Shown piece by piece: positions 16,656 through 25,123 of a stretch of 64,000 bases of DNA. The stretch comes from Sphingomonas sp. CL5.1 (lineage in GTDB: Bacteria; Pseudomonadota; Alphaproteobacteria; Sphingomonadales; Sphingomonadaceae), in contig NZ_CP050137.1 of NCBI RefSeq assembly GCF_013344685.1, positions 1,926,001 to 1,990,000 on the forward strand, in the 5' to 3' direction. A model generated the notes under the pieces. It was not told the DNA's origin. It worked only from the letters and a program-made list of their open reading frames with translations, and ran no database searches. The first letter of the stretch is position 1. Each line of letters begins with the position of its first letter. Made by a program: the position numbers and the translations under genes.

Positions 16656-17666
16656 ATGGGCAGCGTCGATTCATCTCCGGAAACGGCCGGGACGCGCTCC
16701 GCCGACGATGCGGGATTGATCGACCCCGAACTGCGCGCTTTCCTCGAAGCGCAGCCGACGATCGACATCACGATCACCAATCTCGCTCTCGTGCGGGAAG
16801 CGTCGATGCTTCCGCTGGCTCCACCCCCCGCCGTTCCGGTCGCCATTTCCCGGCGACTGGTTCCGGGGCCGGGCGGCGCGCCCGATATCCCCGTCCTGAT
16901 CTATCGGCCGGAGGGGGCGGGCGGGGCGCTTGGCTGCATCTTCCACATCCATGGCGGCGGTTATGTGGCGGGAACGGCGGCGGCGATGGAGCCGGTCAAT
17001 CTGTCGCTCGCCGATGCGCTGGGGTGCGCCGTCGTCAGCGTCGATTACCGGCTTGCCCCGGAAACCCCGTTTCCCGGCCCGCTCCACGATTGCCACGCCG
17101 CGTTGCGCTGGCTCGCCGCGCATGTTGCGGACCTCGGCATCGATCCCGCCGCGATCGGCGTGCTGGGCGAAAGCGCGGGCGGCGGGCTGGCGGCCGCGCT
17201 GGCCTTGCTCGACCGCGATTGCGGCGAGCGTCTTCTGGCGTTCCAGCATCTGGTCTATCCCATGCTGGACGATCGCACCTGCGTTCGGGAAAGCGCGCAT
17301 CCCTTTGCCGGCCGCCATGTCTGGACGGCGCGGAGCAATCATTTCGGCTGGGCGAGCTATCTCGGGCGGAAGCCGGGTTCGGCCGAAATCGATTATCTCG
17401 CCGCGCCCGGCCGCTGCGAGGATCTCGCCGGGTTGCCGCCGGCCTATATCTCCACCGGCGCGCTCGATCTCTTCGTCGACGAGGACATGGACTATGCTCG
17501 ACGCCTGTCGCGGGCCGGCGTCCCGGTCGAGCTGGCGCTCTATCCCGGCGCCGTGCACGGCTTCGATCTGCTGCCCGGCACCGCCATCGGGGAAAGGGCA
17601 AGGCGCGACCGCGTCGCGGCGCTCGGCCGGGCGCTGGCGTCGGCGCGCAGGGGTGCCGCGCGATGA
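16656..17666 (+). CDS. alpha/beta hydrolase of the hormone-sensitive-lipase (HSL) family
   Basis: 336 residues from the ATG at 16656. HSL-type signatures are present: HIHGGGYVAG (oxyanion-hole HGGG), the nucleophile elbow GESAGGGL, the catalytic Asp in ALDLFVDEDMDYA and the His in GAVHGFDLLPG. Such enzymes hydrolyse short- to medium-chain carboxylic esters in the cytoplasm. It heads an operon whose four genes overlap by one to four bases, together with AraC and GntR regulators and a second hydrolase. Confidence 0.92.
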   Translation: MGSVDSSPETAGTRSADDAGLIDPELRAFLEAQPTIDITITNLALVREASMLPLAPPPAVPVAISRRLVPGPGGAPDIPVLIYRPEGAGGALGCIFHIHGGGYVAGTAAAMEPVNLSLADALGCAVVSVDYRLAPETPFPGPLHDCHAALRWLAAHVADLGIDPAAIGVLGESAGGGLAAALALLDRDCGERLLAFQHLVYPMLDDRTCVRESAHPFAGRHVWTARSNHFGWASYLGRKPGSAEIDYLAAPGRCEDLAGLPPAYISTGALDLFVDEDMDYARRLSRAGVPVELALYPGAVHGFDLLPGTAIGERARRDRVAALGRALASARRGAAR

Positions 17667-18385
17667 CCGCCCGAGCGACCAGCACGTTCGCGATCGCGAT
17701 CAAGGGGGCGGAGCCGGCGGAGGATGCCGCTATCGCATTGCATGCCGATCTCCGGCTGGCGGAGGTGTCGATCCGCCTCGCATCGACCGAGGAAGCGCCG
17801 CATGACGCGCTCGCGGTCACCATCCCCGCGATGAGCTTCAACGCATTGCGATCGGCGATCGCGCGGCTCGACGATCACAGCTTCGCGATGACGCCCGCGC
17901 TTCTGCGCATCGCCCCCGCGCTGGTCGAGCGGGACGAGGACGTGCTCGAAGCCATCCACCGCTCGGTCAGGGCCGCCGAGTTCGCCTCGCAATTCATCAC
18001 CACCCTATTGGCGGATCAGTTCAGGAAGCGTGCGCGATCGGCGCGCCTGACCGCCGACGATACCAGTCGCATCGCGGTCGCCATGGACCTCATCAACGAG
18101 AAATGGCGCGAGGGGATGAGCATCGAGGGGCTGGCGCGCGCCTGCGGCCTGAACCGCGACAAGCTCGCGCGGGGCTTCCGCAGCCTGTTCAGTTGCAGCA
18201 TCGGCGATGCGATCGCGGAGCGAAGGCTGGGCCATGCGGAGGAACTGCTGGCGACGACGGATATCGCCATCGCTATCGTGGCCTATCGCAGCGGCTATCT
18301 GAACGACGCCAGTTTCTGCCGCGCGTTCAGGCGACGCTTCGGCATGTCCCCCGGCATGTATCGTGAGAGGAAAATGGCTGCATGA
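17663..18385 (+). CDS. AraC/XylS family transcriptional regulator
   Basis: 240 residues. The C-terminal 100 residues carry both helix-turn-helix motifs: MSIEGLARACGLNRDKLARGF, then AIVAYRSGYLNDASFCRAF, ending with the family signature RRFGMSPGMYR. The N-terminal 130 residues are an unclassified sensor region. It overlaps both neighbours with ATGA junctions, so it is translated with the upstream esterase. It probably controls this operon or the adjacent polyol operon. Confidence 0.88.
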   Translation: MTARATSTFAIAIKGAEPAEDAAIALHADLRLAEVSIRLASTEEAPHDALAVTIPAMSFNALRSAIARLDDHSFAMTPALLRIAPALVERDEDVLEAIHRSVRAAEFASQFITTLLADQFRKRARSARLTADDTSRIAVAMDLINEKWREGMSIEGLARACGLNRDKLARGFRSLFSCSIGDAIAERRLGHAEELLATTDIAIAIVAYRSGYLNDASFCRAFRRRFGMSPGMYRERKMAA

Positions 18386-19140
18386 TCCACCTGAACGGTT
18401 CGGGCGCCGCGCGTGCCGGCGGCAAGGGCAATTCGCTCGTCGATTGCGCGGTGGCGGCGGTGAAGGACCATATCGCGAAACATGCGATGCGCGTGGGCGA
18501 CACGGTGCCGGGCGAGGCGTTCTTCGCCGGGCAGATCGGGGTCAGCCGCAGTGTGATGCGCGAGGCTTTCGGCGTCCTCGGCGCATTGGGCGTGCTGGAC
18601 GTGGCCAACGGGCGGCGCCCCCGCGTCGGGGCGCTCGACAGCGGCGTCCTGGCCGAGGCTTTCGGGCATGGCGTGGCGACCGCCCAGATCACCGTCGCGG
18701 ACGTATGGGACGTGCGCCGCGCCATCGAGGTGACGACGGTCAAGCTGGCAGCGGCGCAGCGCAGCAACGCCCAGGCATCGGCTATTCTCTCACTGGCCGA
18801 GGCGATGGCGACCGATGCAGACGATGCCGAGCGCCGGGCCGCCCACGATGTCGCGCTGCACCTGGCGATCGCGGAGGCGAGCGGCAATCCGCTGTTCGGA
18901 AAGATCGTTGCTTCCTTCGGCCCGCTGATGGAAGTCGCCGTCCCGACGGCCTGGCGCACCCGGACGAAGCGGCCGCAGCGCGATGCCATGATCGAATGCC
19001 ACCTCGCCATCGCACGCGCCATCGCGACGCAGGACGTGAAGGCGGCCGTCAGCGCGATGGAGGCGCATTTCCGGGCGTCGATCCGCGATATGCTGCTGTC
19101 CGGCTTCAGCCGGGGCGGCAATGGCGAGGACGCGGGGTGA
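18382..19140 (+). CDS. GntR-family regulator, FadR subfamily
   Basis: 252 residues. The winged helix-turn-helix at residues 20-80 includes VPGEAFFAGQIGVSRSVMREAFGVL. The FCD ligand-binding domain follows, with its metal/ligand histidines in HDVALHLAIAEASGN, ECHLAIARAI and EAHFRAS. FadR-type regulators commonly sense sugar acids or 2-oxoacids. The gene overlaps the AraC gene (ATGA) and the downstream hydrolase (TGATG). Two regulators in tandem within one operon is noteworthy. Confidence 0.9.
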   Translation: MIHLNGSGAARAGGKGNSLVDCAVAAVKDHIAKHAMRVGDTVPGEAFFAGQIGVSRSVMREAFGVLGALGVLDVANGRRPRVGALDSGVLAEAFGHGVATAQITVADVWDVRRAIEVTTVKLAAAQRSNAQASAILSLAEAMATDADDAERRAAHDVALHLAIAEASGNPLFGKIVASFGPLMEVAVPTAWRTRTKRPQRDAMIECHLAIARAIATQDVKAAVSAMEAHFRASIRDMLLSGFSRGGNGEDAG

Positions 19141-19979
19141 TGGACGGTTCCGTTGTCACGTCGGACGGCGTGCGGCTTCATGTCGAAAGCCGGGGGGAGG
19201 GGCCACCGATCCTGTTCGTGGCGGGCTACACCGCCACGGCGGCGAGCTGGGCGTTCCAGGCGGATTCCGTGGTCGCGGCGGGTTATCGGGCCGTCATCCT
19301 CGACCGGCGCTGGCATGGGCAGTCGGATCGGCCCGCTCATGGACACAGGATCGCCCGCCACGCCGCGGACGTCCATGACGTCATCGACGCGCTCGGCCTC
19401 GAACGGCCGCTTCTGGTCGGCGCCTCGATGGGCGCCAGCGTCTGCTGGTCCTATCTGGATATCTTCGGGTGCGCGGCGGTGCGCGGGATGATCGGCATCG
19501 ATCAGACGCCCAAGATGGTCAACGCCGACGGCTGGCCCTTCGGCTTCTATGGTCTGGACGAGACGAACCTCGGCACCTTCTTCGCCGACGGCGTGCCGTC
19601 CACCGGACAGGGGCGATCGATCGAGGCGAGTATCCGGGCGGCGACGGCATTGCAGCAGCGCGTGGGCGAAGCGCGGTTGTCTGACCCGATCGTGCCCTAT
19701 ACGCGTCCGCTGCTCGACGATCATGCGCGTCAGGACTGGCGGGACCTGATCGCGGTCGCCGATGTCCCGATGCTGTTGATCGCCGGTCAGGACAGCCAGC
19801 TCTGGCCGGCCGATCATGCGCGGGCCGCCGTCGCATCGAGCCGTCGCGCGCGGGCCGCCCTCATCGCGGATTGCGGTCATGCCGCGAATATCGATCAGCC
19901 CAAGGCGGTGAACGACCTCATCATCACGTTCGCCAAGGGCATCCAGGGGAACGCTATGTTCCAGAACCCAGGCTGCTGA
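19140..19979 (+). CDS. alpha/beta hydrolase
   Basis: 279 residues. The first strands (PPILFVAGYTATAASW) and AVILDRRWHGQSD are typical of the fold. The nucleophile elbow is GASMGAS, the acid lies in LLIAGQDSQLWP and the His in ADCGHAANIDQP. It could be an esterase or lactonase; the substrate is unknown. Its ATG shares one base with the GntR stop. Its last 26 bases overlap, antisense, the 3' end of the small membrane-protein gene on the other strand. Confidence 0.88.
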   Translation: MDGSVVTSDGVRLHVESRGEGPPILFVAGYTATAASWAFQADSVVAAGYRAVILDRRWHGQSDRPAHGHRIARHAADVHDVIDALGLERPLLVGASMGASVCWSYLDIFGCAAVRGMIGIDQTPKMVNADGWPFGFYGLDETNLGTFFADGVPSTGQGRSIEASIRAATALQQRVGEARLSDPIVPYTRPLLDDHARQDWRDLIAVADVPMLLIAGQDSQLWPADHARAAVASSRRARAALIADCGHAANIDQPKAVNDLIITFAKGIQGNAMFQNPGC

Positions 19980-20259
19980 AGTGATGCGACAGGTAGAGTG
20001 ACAGCAGAAGTGCTCCGACGGCACTCGACGAGAGCGATGCGATGTCGCTGATGCTGAAACCGCCCGCGCGACCTGCCGCATATGCAGCGATCAGGTTCGC
20101 GAAGCCCCAAAGGACGTTTGCCTTGGCGGATGACTGGCCTTTGCCCGGCGGATTGGCGAACGGCGTGGGGAACGTTCGTCCGTTCATGCCGCTGAGGAGA
20201 TGGGGAAGCGCGTTGAACAGGGCCGCGCCCGCGATAATGCACAACAGGTAGGATGCCAT
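19954..20259 (-). CDS. small membrane protein, conserved hypothetical
   Basis: 101 residues starting MASYLLCIIAGAALFNALPH. Two or three hydrophobic helices are present: residues 1-20, about 50-65 (NVLWGFANLIAAYAAG) and about 75-92. They are separated by a polar loop GRTFPTPFANPPGKG that is characteristic of a family I know only as hypothetical. No function can be given. It lies 64 bases downstream of the CitE-like gene on the same strand and its end overlaps the convergent hydrolase gene. Confidence 0.75.
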   Translation of the reverse strand: MASYLLCIIAGAALFNALPHLLSGMNGRTFPTPFANPPGKGQSSAKANVLWGFANLIAAYAAGRAGGFSISDIASLSSSAVGALLLSLYLSHHFSSLGSGT

Positions 20260-20323
20260 TGCGGACTCTCTCCGGGTTCGTTGTTGTCTCGGCCTGATTC
20301 GGCAGTCTGTCCGAGTGGCGAGG

Positions 20324-21202
20324 TTATCGCGAGCCTTTGGCACCCGGGAGATTCGGAGCCTGCGCCAGGATCGCGCGGGCCTGGCGCACCACCGCCTCGT
20401 CCACAAACGTCCCGTCGGGCATCTGGAATGCGCCGGCGCCGCCCGCCTGGTTTGACGCGGACCGGGCAACGATCTCCCGCGCCTTCCGCAACTCGGCCTC
20501 GGAGATCCCGAAGCTCGCGTTGACGACCTCGACCTGGGAGGGATGGATGCAGCTGCGAGCGCCGAATCCCAAAGCGCGGTCCTCCACGCACGCGCGCCGC
20601 AACGCCGTCAGGTCGGCGATCGGGGCGAAGACGTGGGCGACCGGCGGGGCGAGGCCGAGCAATCGGGAGCGCATGGCGATCTCCGCGCGGGCGATCAGCG
20701 TCTCGGTCCGCTCGGGCGTGGCGACGCCGCCGAGGTCAGCGACGAAATCGCCGGCACCAAAGGAGAAGCGCCCGACTCGCCGTGAGGCGGCGGCGAGTTC
20801 GGCAAGTGCATACAGGCCTGCGACCGATTCGATGATCGGCTGCAACGCAACGTCCGCGAGACGCGGACCGGCGGCGTCCAGGCTGACACCAAGACACCTT
20901 ATCGCGCCGCCCGTTTCGGCTTTCGGCACGAGCAACCCCGCGAAGGCTGCGCCAGACGCGACCAGCGCCTCGACATCCTCCAGCCCGAGTTCGCCGTCGT
21001 TGATGCGGACGAAGACCGGCTTGGCCGCGTCATCGGCATTGGCGAGGAGCCAATCGGCCACCGCCGCGCGCGCGACGGGCTTCCCGGCGGGGGGAACGGC
21101 GTCTTCCAGATCGAGGATCACCGCATCGGCCGCGCCCGCCATCGCCTTCGTGAACAATGCCGACCTGTTTCCCGGGACGTAGAGGAGCGAGCGGATCCTC
21201 AC
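20324..21202 (-). CDS. CoA ester lyase, CitE/HpcH-HpaI family
   Basis: 292 residues. Family signatures are SLLYVPGNRSALFTKA (CoA/phosphate-binding Arg), DAVILDLEDAVPP (metal-binding Glu/Asp), VFVRIND, LQPIIES and FGAGDFVADLG. The group contains citryl-CoA, malyl-CoA and citramalyl-CoA lyases, which cleave a 3-hydroxyacyl-CoA to acetyl-CoA plus an oxoacid. Its ATG overlaps the MFS stop by four bases. With the CaiB-type CoA-transferase across the divergent promoter and the PrpD and citrate-synthase-like genes nearby, a citramalyl- or malyl-CoA-type step is plausible but inferred. Confidence 0.9.
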   Translation of the reverse strand: MRIRSLLYVPGNRSALFTKAMAGAADAVILDLEDAVPPAGKPVARAAVADWLLANADDAAKPVFVRINDGELGLEDVEALVASGAAFAGLLVPKAETGGAIRCLGVSLDAAGPRLADVALQPIIESVAGLYALAELAAASRRVGRFSFGAGDFVADLGGVATPERTETLIARAEIAMRSRLLGLAPPVAHVFAPIADLTALRRACVEDRALGFGARSCIHPSQVEVVNASFGISEAELRKAREIVARSASNQAGGAGAFQMPDGTFVDEAVVRQARAILAQAPNLPGAKGSR

Positions 21203-22473
21203 GACAGTTCCACCCCCTTCGTCTCCGGCGCGATCAGGATGATCGCCACCGCGCCGATCAGCGCCAGAATGGTCAGCCCCATCCCGGCCTGGAACCCCGC
21301 CGTCGTAGCTCCCATCGCGCCGATCAGGACGGGGGCGATGAGCGCGCCGGCCCGGCCGCCATTATAGGCGATCGCCATGCCGAGCGCGCGCATCCGCGTG
21401 TCCTTCAGCATCTCGGCGATGAACGGTCCGAGGCCGCCGAAAATGCCGCCGATGCCGAAGCCGACCATCGCGGTCGCGAGCAGGAGCAGCGCATTCTGCG
21501 TCGCGAGGACGAAGACGCCGAGCGCCACCGCCCCGACCGTGAGATAGAGGATGAACGTCGGACGACGTCCGATCCGGTCCACGATCAGCGCCATGACGAC
21601 GAAGCCGAGCAGGGTTCCGATCTGTTGCGCGAAGGTGAAGCCCAGACTCTTGAGGAAGGTCATGTGCTTGACCTCGATCAGGAAGGTCGGCGTCCACGTC
21701 GCCACCCCCCAGAATACGAACTGGACGCAGAAGACGAACAGGAAGGCGATCACCAGCGACCTGCTCATCAGCGACCCGCCCGTGGGCGAACCGCCGGCCG
21801 GGTCCGGGACTTTCTTCCGCCGCGCGAGCCACACCGGCGACTCGGGAGTCTTGAGGATCACGGGCAGAAGAATGATCGCGGGCAGCGCGCCTATGGCGAA
21901 CAGCCACCGCCACGCCCCGTTCGAAAGGCCGCCAGCGAGCCATGTGACAAGCGCGGCGAGGCCGATGGCGATGGCCGATCCGATCGGCAGCCCCGATTGC
22001 ATGATGGCCCCGCCCTTGCCGCGATGCTGCGGCGGCCAGGTCTCGGCGACCAGCGCCGCCGCCGCGCTCCACGCGCCGCCCATGCCGATCCCGCCGAGGA
22101 AGCGCAGAATCACGAGCGTCTGGAGGTCGCGGGCCAGGATCACCAGACCGGTCAGCAGCGAGTAGATCAGGATCGCGGCGTAGAGCGTGCGCACGCGGCC
22201 GAAGCGATCCGCGAGGTAACCGAACAGGATCCCGCCGAGGATGCTGCCGAAGGCCGACGCGCTGGTGATGCCGCCAGCCTGCGCCTTAGTCAGGTCGAAG
22301 ACGCCGAGCAGCACGGGCGTCAGCACCGACAGGATCGCCAGGTCATAGACCTCAAATGTCCAGGCCAGGAACGCGGACGCGATCACCCACCAGCCCCCGG
22401 AGGAGATGTCCCTGGTCCACCCGCGCTGGAGGCCCGCGCCGCCGGGCGACGCGCCGTCTTCAGATACGATCAT
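21199..22473 (-). CDS. MFS transporter (aromatic/organic acid:H+ symporter type)
   Basis: 424 residues with 12 helices. The loop 2-3 motif is GYLADRFGRVRTL, and the region VILRFLGGIGMGGAWSAAAAL resembles carriers of the AAHS/metabolite:H+ symporter groups. Expected role: uptake of a carboxylic acid. The cytosolic loop between the two halves carries PDPAGGSPTGGS. It is the third gene of the cyclase-PrpD-MFS-CitE operon, 20 bases after PrpD, and its stop overlaps the CitE start. Confidence 0.9.
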   Translation of the reverse strand: MIVSEDGASPGGAGLQRGWTRDISSGGWWVIASAFLAWTFEVYDLAILSVLTPVLLGVFDLTKAQAGGITSASAFGSILGGILFGYLADRFGRVRTLYAAILIYSLLTGLVILARDLQTLVILRFLGGIGMGGAWSAAAALVAETWPPQHRGKGGAIMQSGLPIGSAIAIGLAALVTWLAGGLSNGAWRWLFAIGALPAIILLPVILKTPESPVWLARRKKVPDPAGGSPTGGSLMSRSLVIAFLFVFCVQFVFWGVATWTPTFLIEVKHMTFLKSLGFTFAQQIGTLLGFVVMALIVDRIGRRPTFILYLTVGAVALGVFVLATQNALLLLATAMVGFGIGGIFGGLGPFIAEMLKDTRMRALGMAIAYNGGRAGALIAPVLIGAMGATTAGFQAGMGLTILALIGAVAIILIAPETKGVELS

Positions 22474-22493
22474 GCGATCCGCTCCCTTGCCGG

Positions 22494-23972
22494 TCAGCCG
22501 GCGACAATCGTGGCGCGCAGCAGCGCGTCGACGCTCGGCAGTTTCTCGAGCGCCCAGATCTGGTCGAGCAACCGGCGTCCCCTGGCGCGCGAGATCGCCG
22601 GACCGACCGTGCGCCAGAACTTCGCCTCCACCTCGGCGCGCGAGAACGGCCGCTGCGACGAGCCCGGCAAGTCGTCGACCTGCTCGGTCAGCACCTCGCC
22701 GGACTGAAGCGTGATCGTGACGCGGTTCGATGCCTGGCGCGGGAACTTCGCGGTAAGCGCGGGGTCCTCGCTCACCGTCGTCTTCGCCATCAATGCCCTG
22801 GCCTCCGGGTCCGCGAGCTTGTCGGGCGCGTAGCTCCGCCCGGTGATCTCACCGTCGATGAGCGCGCGCGCCACGACATAGGGCAGGCTGTGGTCGGCCG
22901 TCTCCCGCGTCGTCGGCGCGAACTTGTCCGCGCCCTTGCCCGCGGTGGTGTAGCCGTATCGGGTGCTGGCGATGGCGATCGACCTGATCGCGCCGCGGTC
23001 GGGAATCCGCGCCCTCAGGCTGATGGCGGCGACGACCGCGGTCAGCGTCAGCCCCTGCGCGGGAAACGGCTTCAGGCCGCAATCGTTGATCCGGAAGCGC
23101 CGTCCACGGCCGCCGAACGATGCGACATCGACGTCGAAGGGGCCGCCTACGACCATTTTGGCGAAACCCGCGTCGCCCTCGAAGATCGGGCTAGGCCCGG
23201 TGATGCCGGCCCGTGCCAGTCGGGCCGCCGCGACGCCGTCGCCGCCGGCCGCCGGGTTCGCCAGCGCCTTCCAGGCGGAGAGGACCTGCATGCGCGTCTG
23301 GTTCATCGCTATGTGGTTGACCAGCGCGAGGTTCACCGCCTCGGTGAGCTGCGCGACGCTCAGCCCCATGAGCTTGCCGGCAGCGAGCGCCGCCGCGACG
23401 ACGCTGTAGGTCGGGTGATCCCACCCGCGCGGGCTGATCGCCGCCGCGTCGAACAGGCGGCATTCGATCTCGTAGACGAGGATCGTCGCGACGATGAAGT
23501 CCCTGACTGACCGCCGTTCGGCCTGCGCGACGGCCAGGCACGTCCCGATCAGGTCGCTCGGGTGGCCGATCTCCTTGCCCGCATAGCCGTCGTTCAGGTC
23601 GGAGAAGCGAATCGCCGACCCGTTGGCGAACGCGGCAAGCTGCGCGGTCGTGCGCTGTCCAGTGCCGATGAGCGTCGCCGGCCCGGACTCGCTCGCCGCG
23701 ACCCGGTACACCGATTGCACCACCGGCTCGTCAAGCGCGCCCAGCGAGCAGCCCAGCGAGTCGGCGAGATGCAAGCGCAGCGTCTCCAGCGTCGGCTCGT
23801 CGATGTCGGCGTAGCTGAGATCGAACGCGTAGCGGGCGAGTCGCTCGGCCAACGGCTGCGCGCCGTCGGCGGCGAGCCCGGCGGCGCGGGCCGGCAATGC
23901 CCAGGCAGCGAGCAGCGCGATGGTGGCGCCGTCGCGCATCAGCGCCCGACGGCTGGTCAGTGCACTCTTCAT
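22494..23972 (-). CDS. MmgE/PrpD family protein with an N-terminal export signal
   Basis: 492 residues. PrpD-fold markers include ARYAFDLSYADI, LHLADSLGCSLGAL, AFANGSAIRFSDLNDGY, GKEIGHPSDLIG and SAWKALANPAAGGDGVAAA. PrpD enzymes are 2-methylcitrate dehydratases and relatives such as cis-aconitate decarboxylase. Unusually the protein starts with a basic SRRALMR segment and a hydrophobic stretch ending LPARAAG, which looks like a Tat-type signal peptide with an Ala-rich cleavage site. Most PrpD proteins are cytosolic. It lies 19 bases after the cyclase gene and 20 before the MFS gene. Confidence 0.88.
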   Translation of the reverse strand: MKSALTSRRALMRDGATIALLAAWALPARAAGLAADGAQPLAERLARYAFDLSYADIDEPTLETLRLHLADSLGCSLGALDEPVVQSVYRVAASESGPATLIGTGQRTTAQLAAFANGSAIRFSDLNDGYAGKEIGHPSDLIGTCLAVAQAERRSVRDFIVATILVYEIECRLFDAAAISPRGWDHPTYSVVAAALAAGKLMGLSVAQLTEAVNLALVNHIAMNQTRMQVLSAWKALANPAAGGDGVAAARLARAGITGPSPIFEGDAGFAKMVVGGPFDVDVASFGGRGRRFRINDCGLKPFPAQGLTLTAVVAAISLRARIPDRGAIRSIAIASTRYGYTTAGKGADKFAPTTRETADHSLPYVVARALIDGEITGRSYAPDKLADPEARALMAKTTVSEDPALTAKFPRQASNRVTITLQSGEVLTEQVDDLPGSSQRPFSRAEVEAKFWRTVGPAISRARGRRLLDQIWALEKLPSVDALLRATIVAG

Positions 23973-23991
23973 CTTGGTCCTTCCACGATGA

Positions 23992-25017
23992 TCATACGGT
24001 GGCGATCGGCGTCACCGGCGAACCGACCGCGCCGGGCAGGCGAAGCGGCGGCGCGGTGAGCAGGAAACGGCTGCGGTCGTGCTCGCGCAGCCACCGCGCG
24101 AGATCGCGCAACAGCCATTGCTCGCCGAGCGGGATGCCGAGCTTGAACAGGCAGAGTTCGTGGATCGGCGCGGCGGTGCCCGTCCGAGCGGCGTTGCGCG
24201 CGGGGATCAGCTCGACCGCCCGGTTGTCGGACGCGATCGCGGCGACTCCGCTCCGCGCGATCCAGTCGCGCAGTGCTTCGTCGCCGCCCTCCAGCCCCGC
24301 GCAGCTATGGTGGATCGCATCGTGGGTCGGCACGCCGCCGCCTTCCAGGATGACCTCGTCATAGCCGGTGTAGAGCAGCAGGATATCGCCGGGTTCTACT
24401 GTGACCCGGTCCTCGGCCATGATCGCCATGAGCTGGTCGCAGGTGACCGGCACGCGCTCCCGGCCGAACCGCGAATGGAGGTCGACCAGCACGCCGCGCC
24501 CCTGGATGCCCTTCACGGCGAAGCCATCGATGCCGAGTTCGTGCGCGTGGCTACCCTCGAACCGCTGGCCGGAGGGCGCGCCCGGCGTTTCGGTCGGTGC
24601 GACCACCGTCTCGCCGCCGCGCCAGCCATTATAATAGACGATCTCCGCCACGCCGTCGCCGTCCGCGTCGAACAGTGCGCCGGCGTGCGCGAAGCTGTCC
24701 CATTGCGTCGAATATTGCGAATAGAGCAGCACCGCATCGTCGCTGACGACGCCTCGGCCCCGAATCTGGTTGAAAACCGGGACGCCGTCCTGTTCCGCCG
24801 CGAACAGGCGCGGCGGGCGGCGGCGGGGGTTGGCAACATTGCCCCCCGGCAGGTCCAGCGGCAGGCTGAGGCAGAACGACAGGCCGGCCCGGACCTCGGC
24901 GATGCCCTGCAACACCTTCTCCGGCGTCAGCAGGTTCAGCCGCCCGAGCCGATCGTCGGCACCGAACTCGCCCCAGTTCGACCCATCAGGCCGATGCGTC
25001 CAGCGTAACTCAGCCAT
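23992..25017 (-). CDS. cyclase family protein (putative metal-dependent hydrolase)
   Basis: 341 residues. Family features are LNLLTPEKVLQGI near the N-terminus, the variant metal site STQWDSFAHAGALFD (replacing the usual HxGTHxDxPxH), GSHAHELGIDGFAVKGIQGRGVLVDL and DILLLYTGYDEV. Members hydrolyse cyclic amides, lactones or kynurenine-like substrates. It is the first gene of the minus-strand operon. It faces the CaiB-type CoA-transferase gene across a 106-base intergenic region that contains a palindrome. Confidence 0.85.
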   Translation of the reverse strand: MAELRWTHRPDGSNWGEFGADDRLGRLNLLTPEKVLQGIAEVRAGLSFCLSLPLDLPGGNVANPRRRPPRLFAAEQDGVPVFNQIRGRGVVSDDAVLLYSQYSTQWDSFAHAGALFDADGDGVAEIVYYNGWRGGETVVAPTETPGAPSGQRFEGSHAHELGIDGFAVKGIQGRGVLVDLHSRFGRERVPVTCDQLMAIMAEDRVTVEPGDILLLYTGYDEVILEGGGVPTHDAIHHSCAGLEGGDEALRDWIARSGVAAIASDNRAVELIPARNAARTGTAAPIHELCLFKLGIPLGEQWLLRDLARWLREHDRSRFLLTAPPLRLPGAVGSPVTPIATV

Positions 25018-25056
25018 CGGCCTCCCTTCCTCGTTGACGCTTACCTAACGCATAAC

Positions 25057-25068
25057 GTCAATGTTGAC
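25057..25068. promoter_or_regulatory. GTCAA-N2-TTGAC palindrome in divergent promoter region
   Basis: A 12-base element GTCAA-TG-TTGAC lies midway between the divergent cyclase and CaiB-type genes. It is followed by AT-rich AATATATGTTGG that could contain a -10 element. Its symmetry suggests an operator shared by both units. No dedicated regulator gene is adjacent, except the HTH-bearing citrate synthase downstream. Confidence 0.4.
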
Positions 25069-25123
25069 AATATATGTTGGAAAGAGTTTACGGCGTAAGA
25101 AAGCGCAATGGGAGACAATGTCC

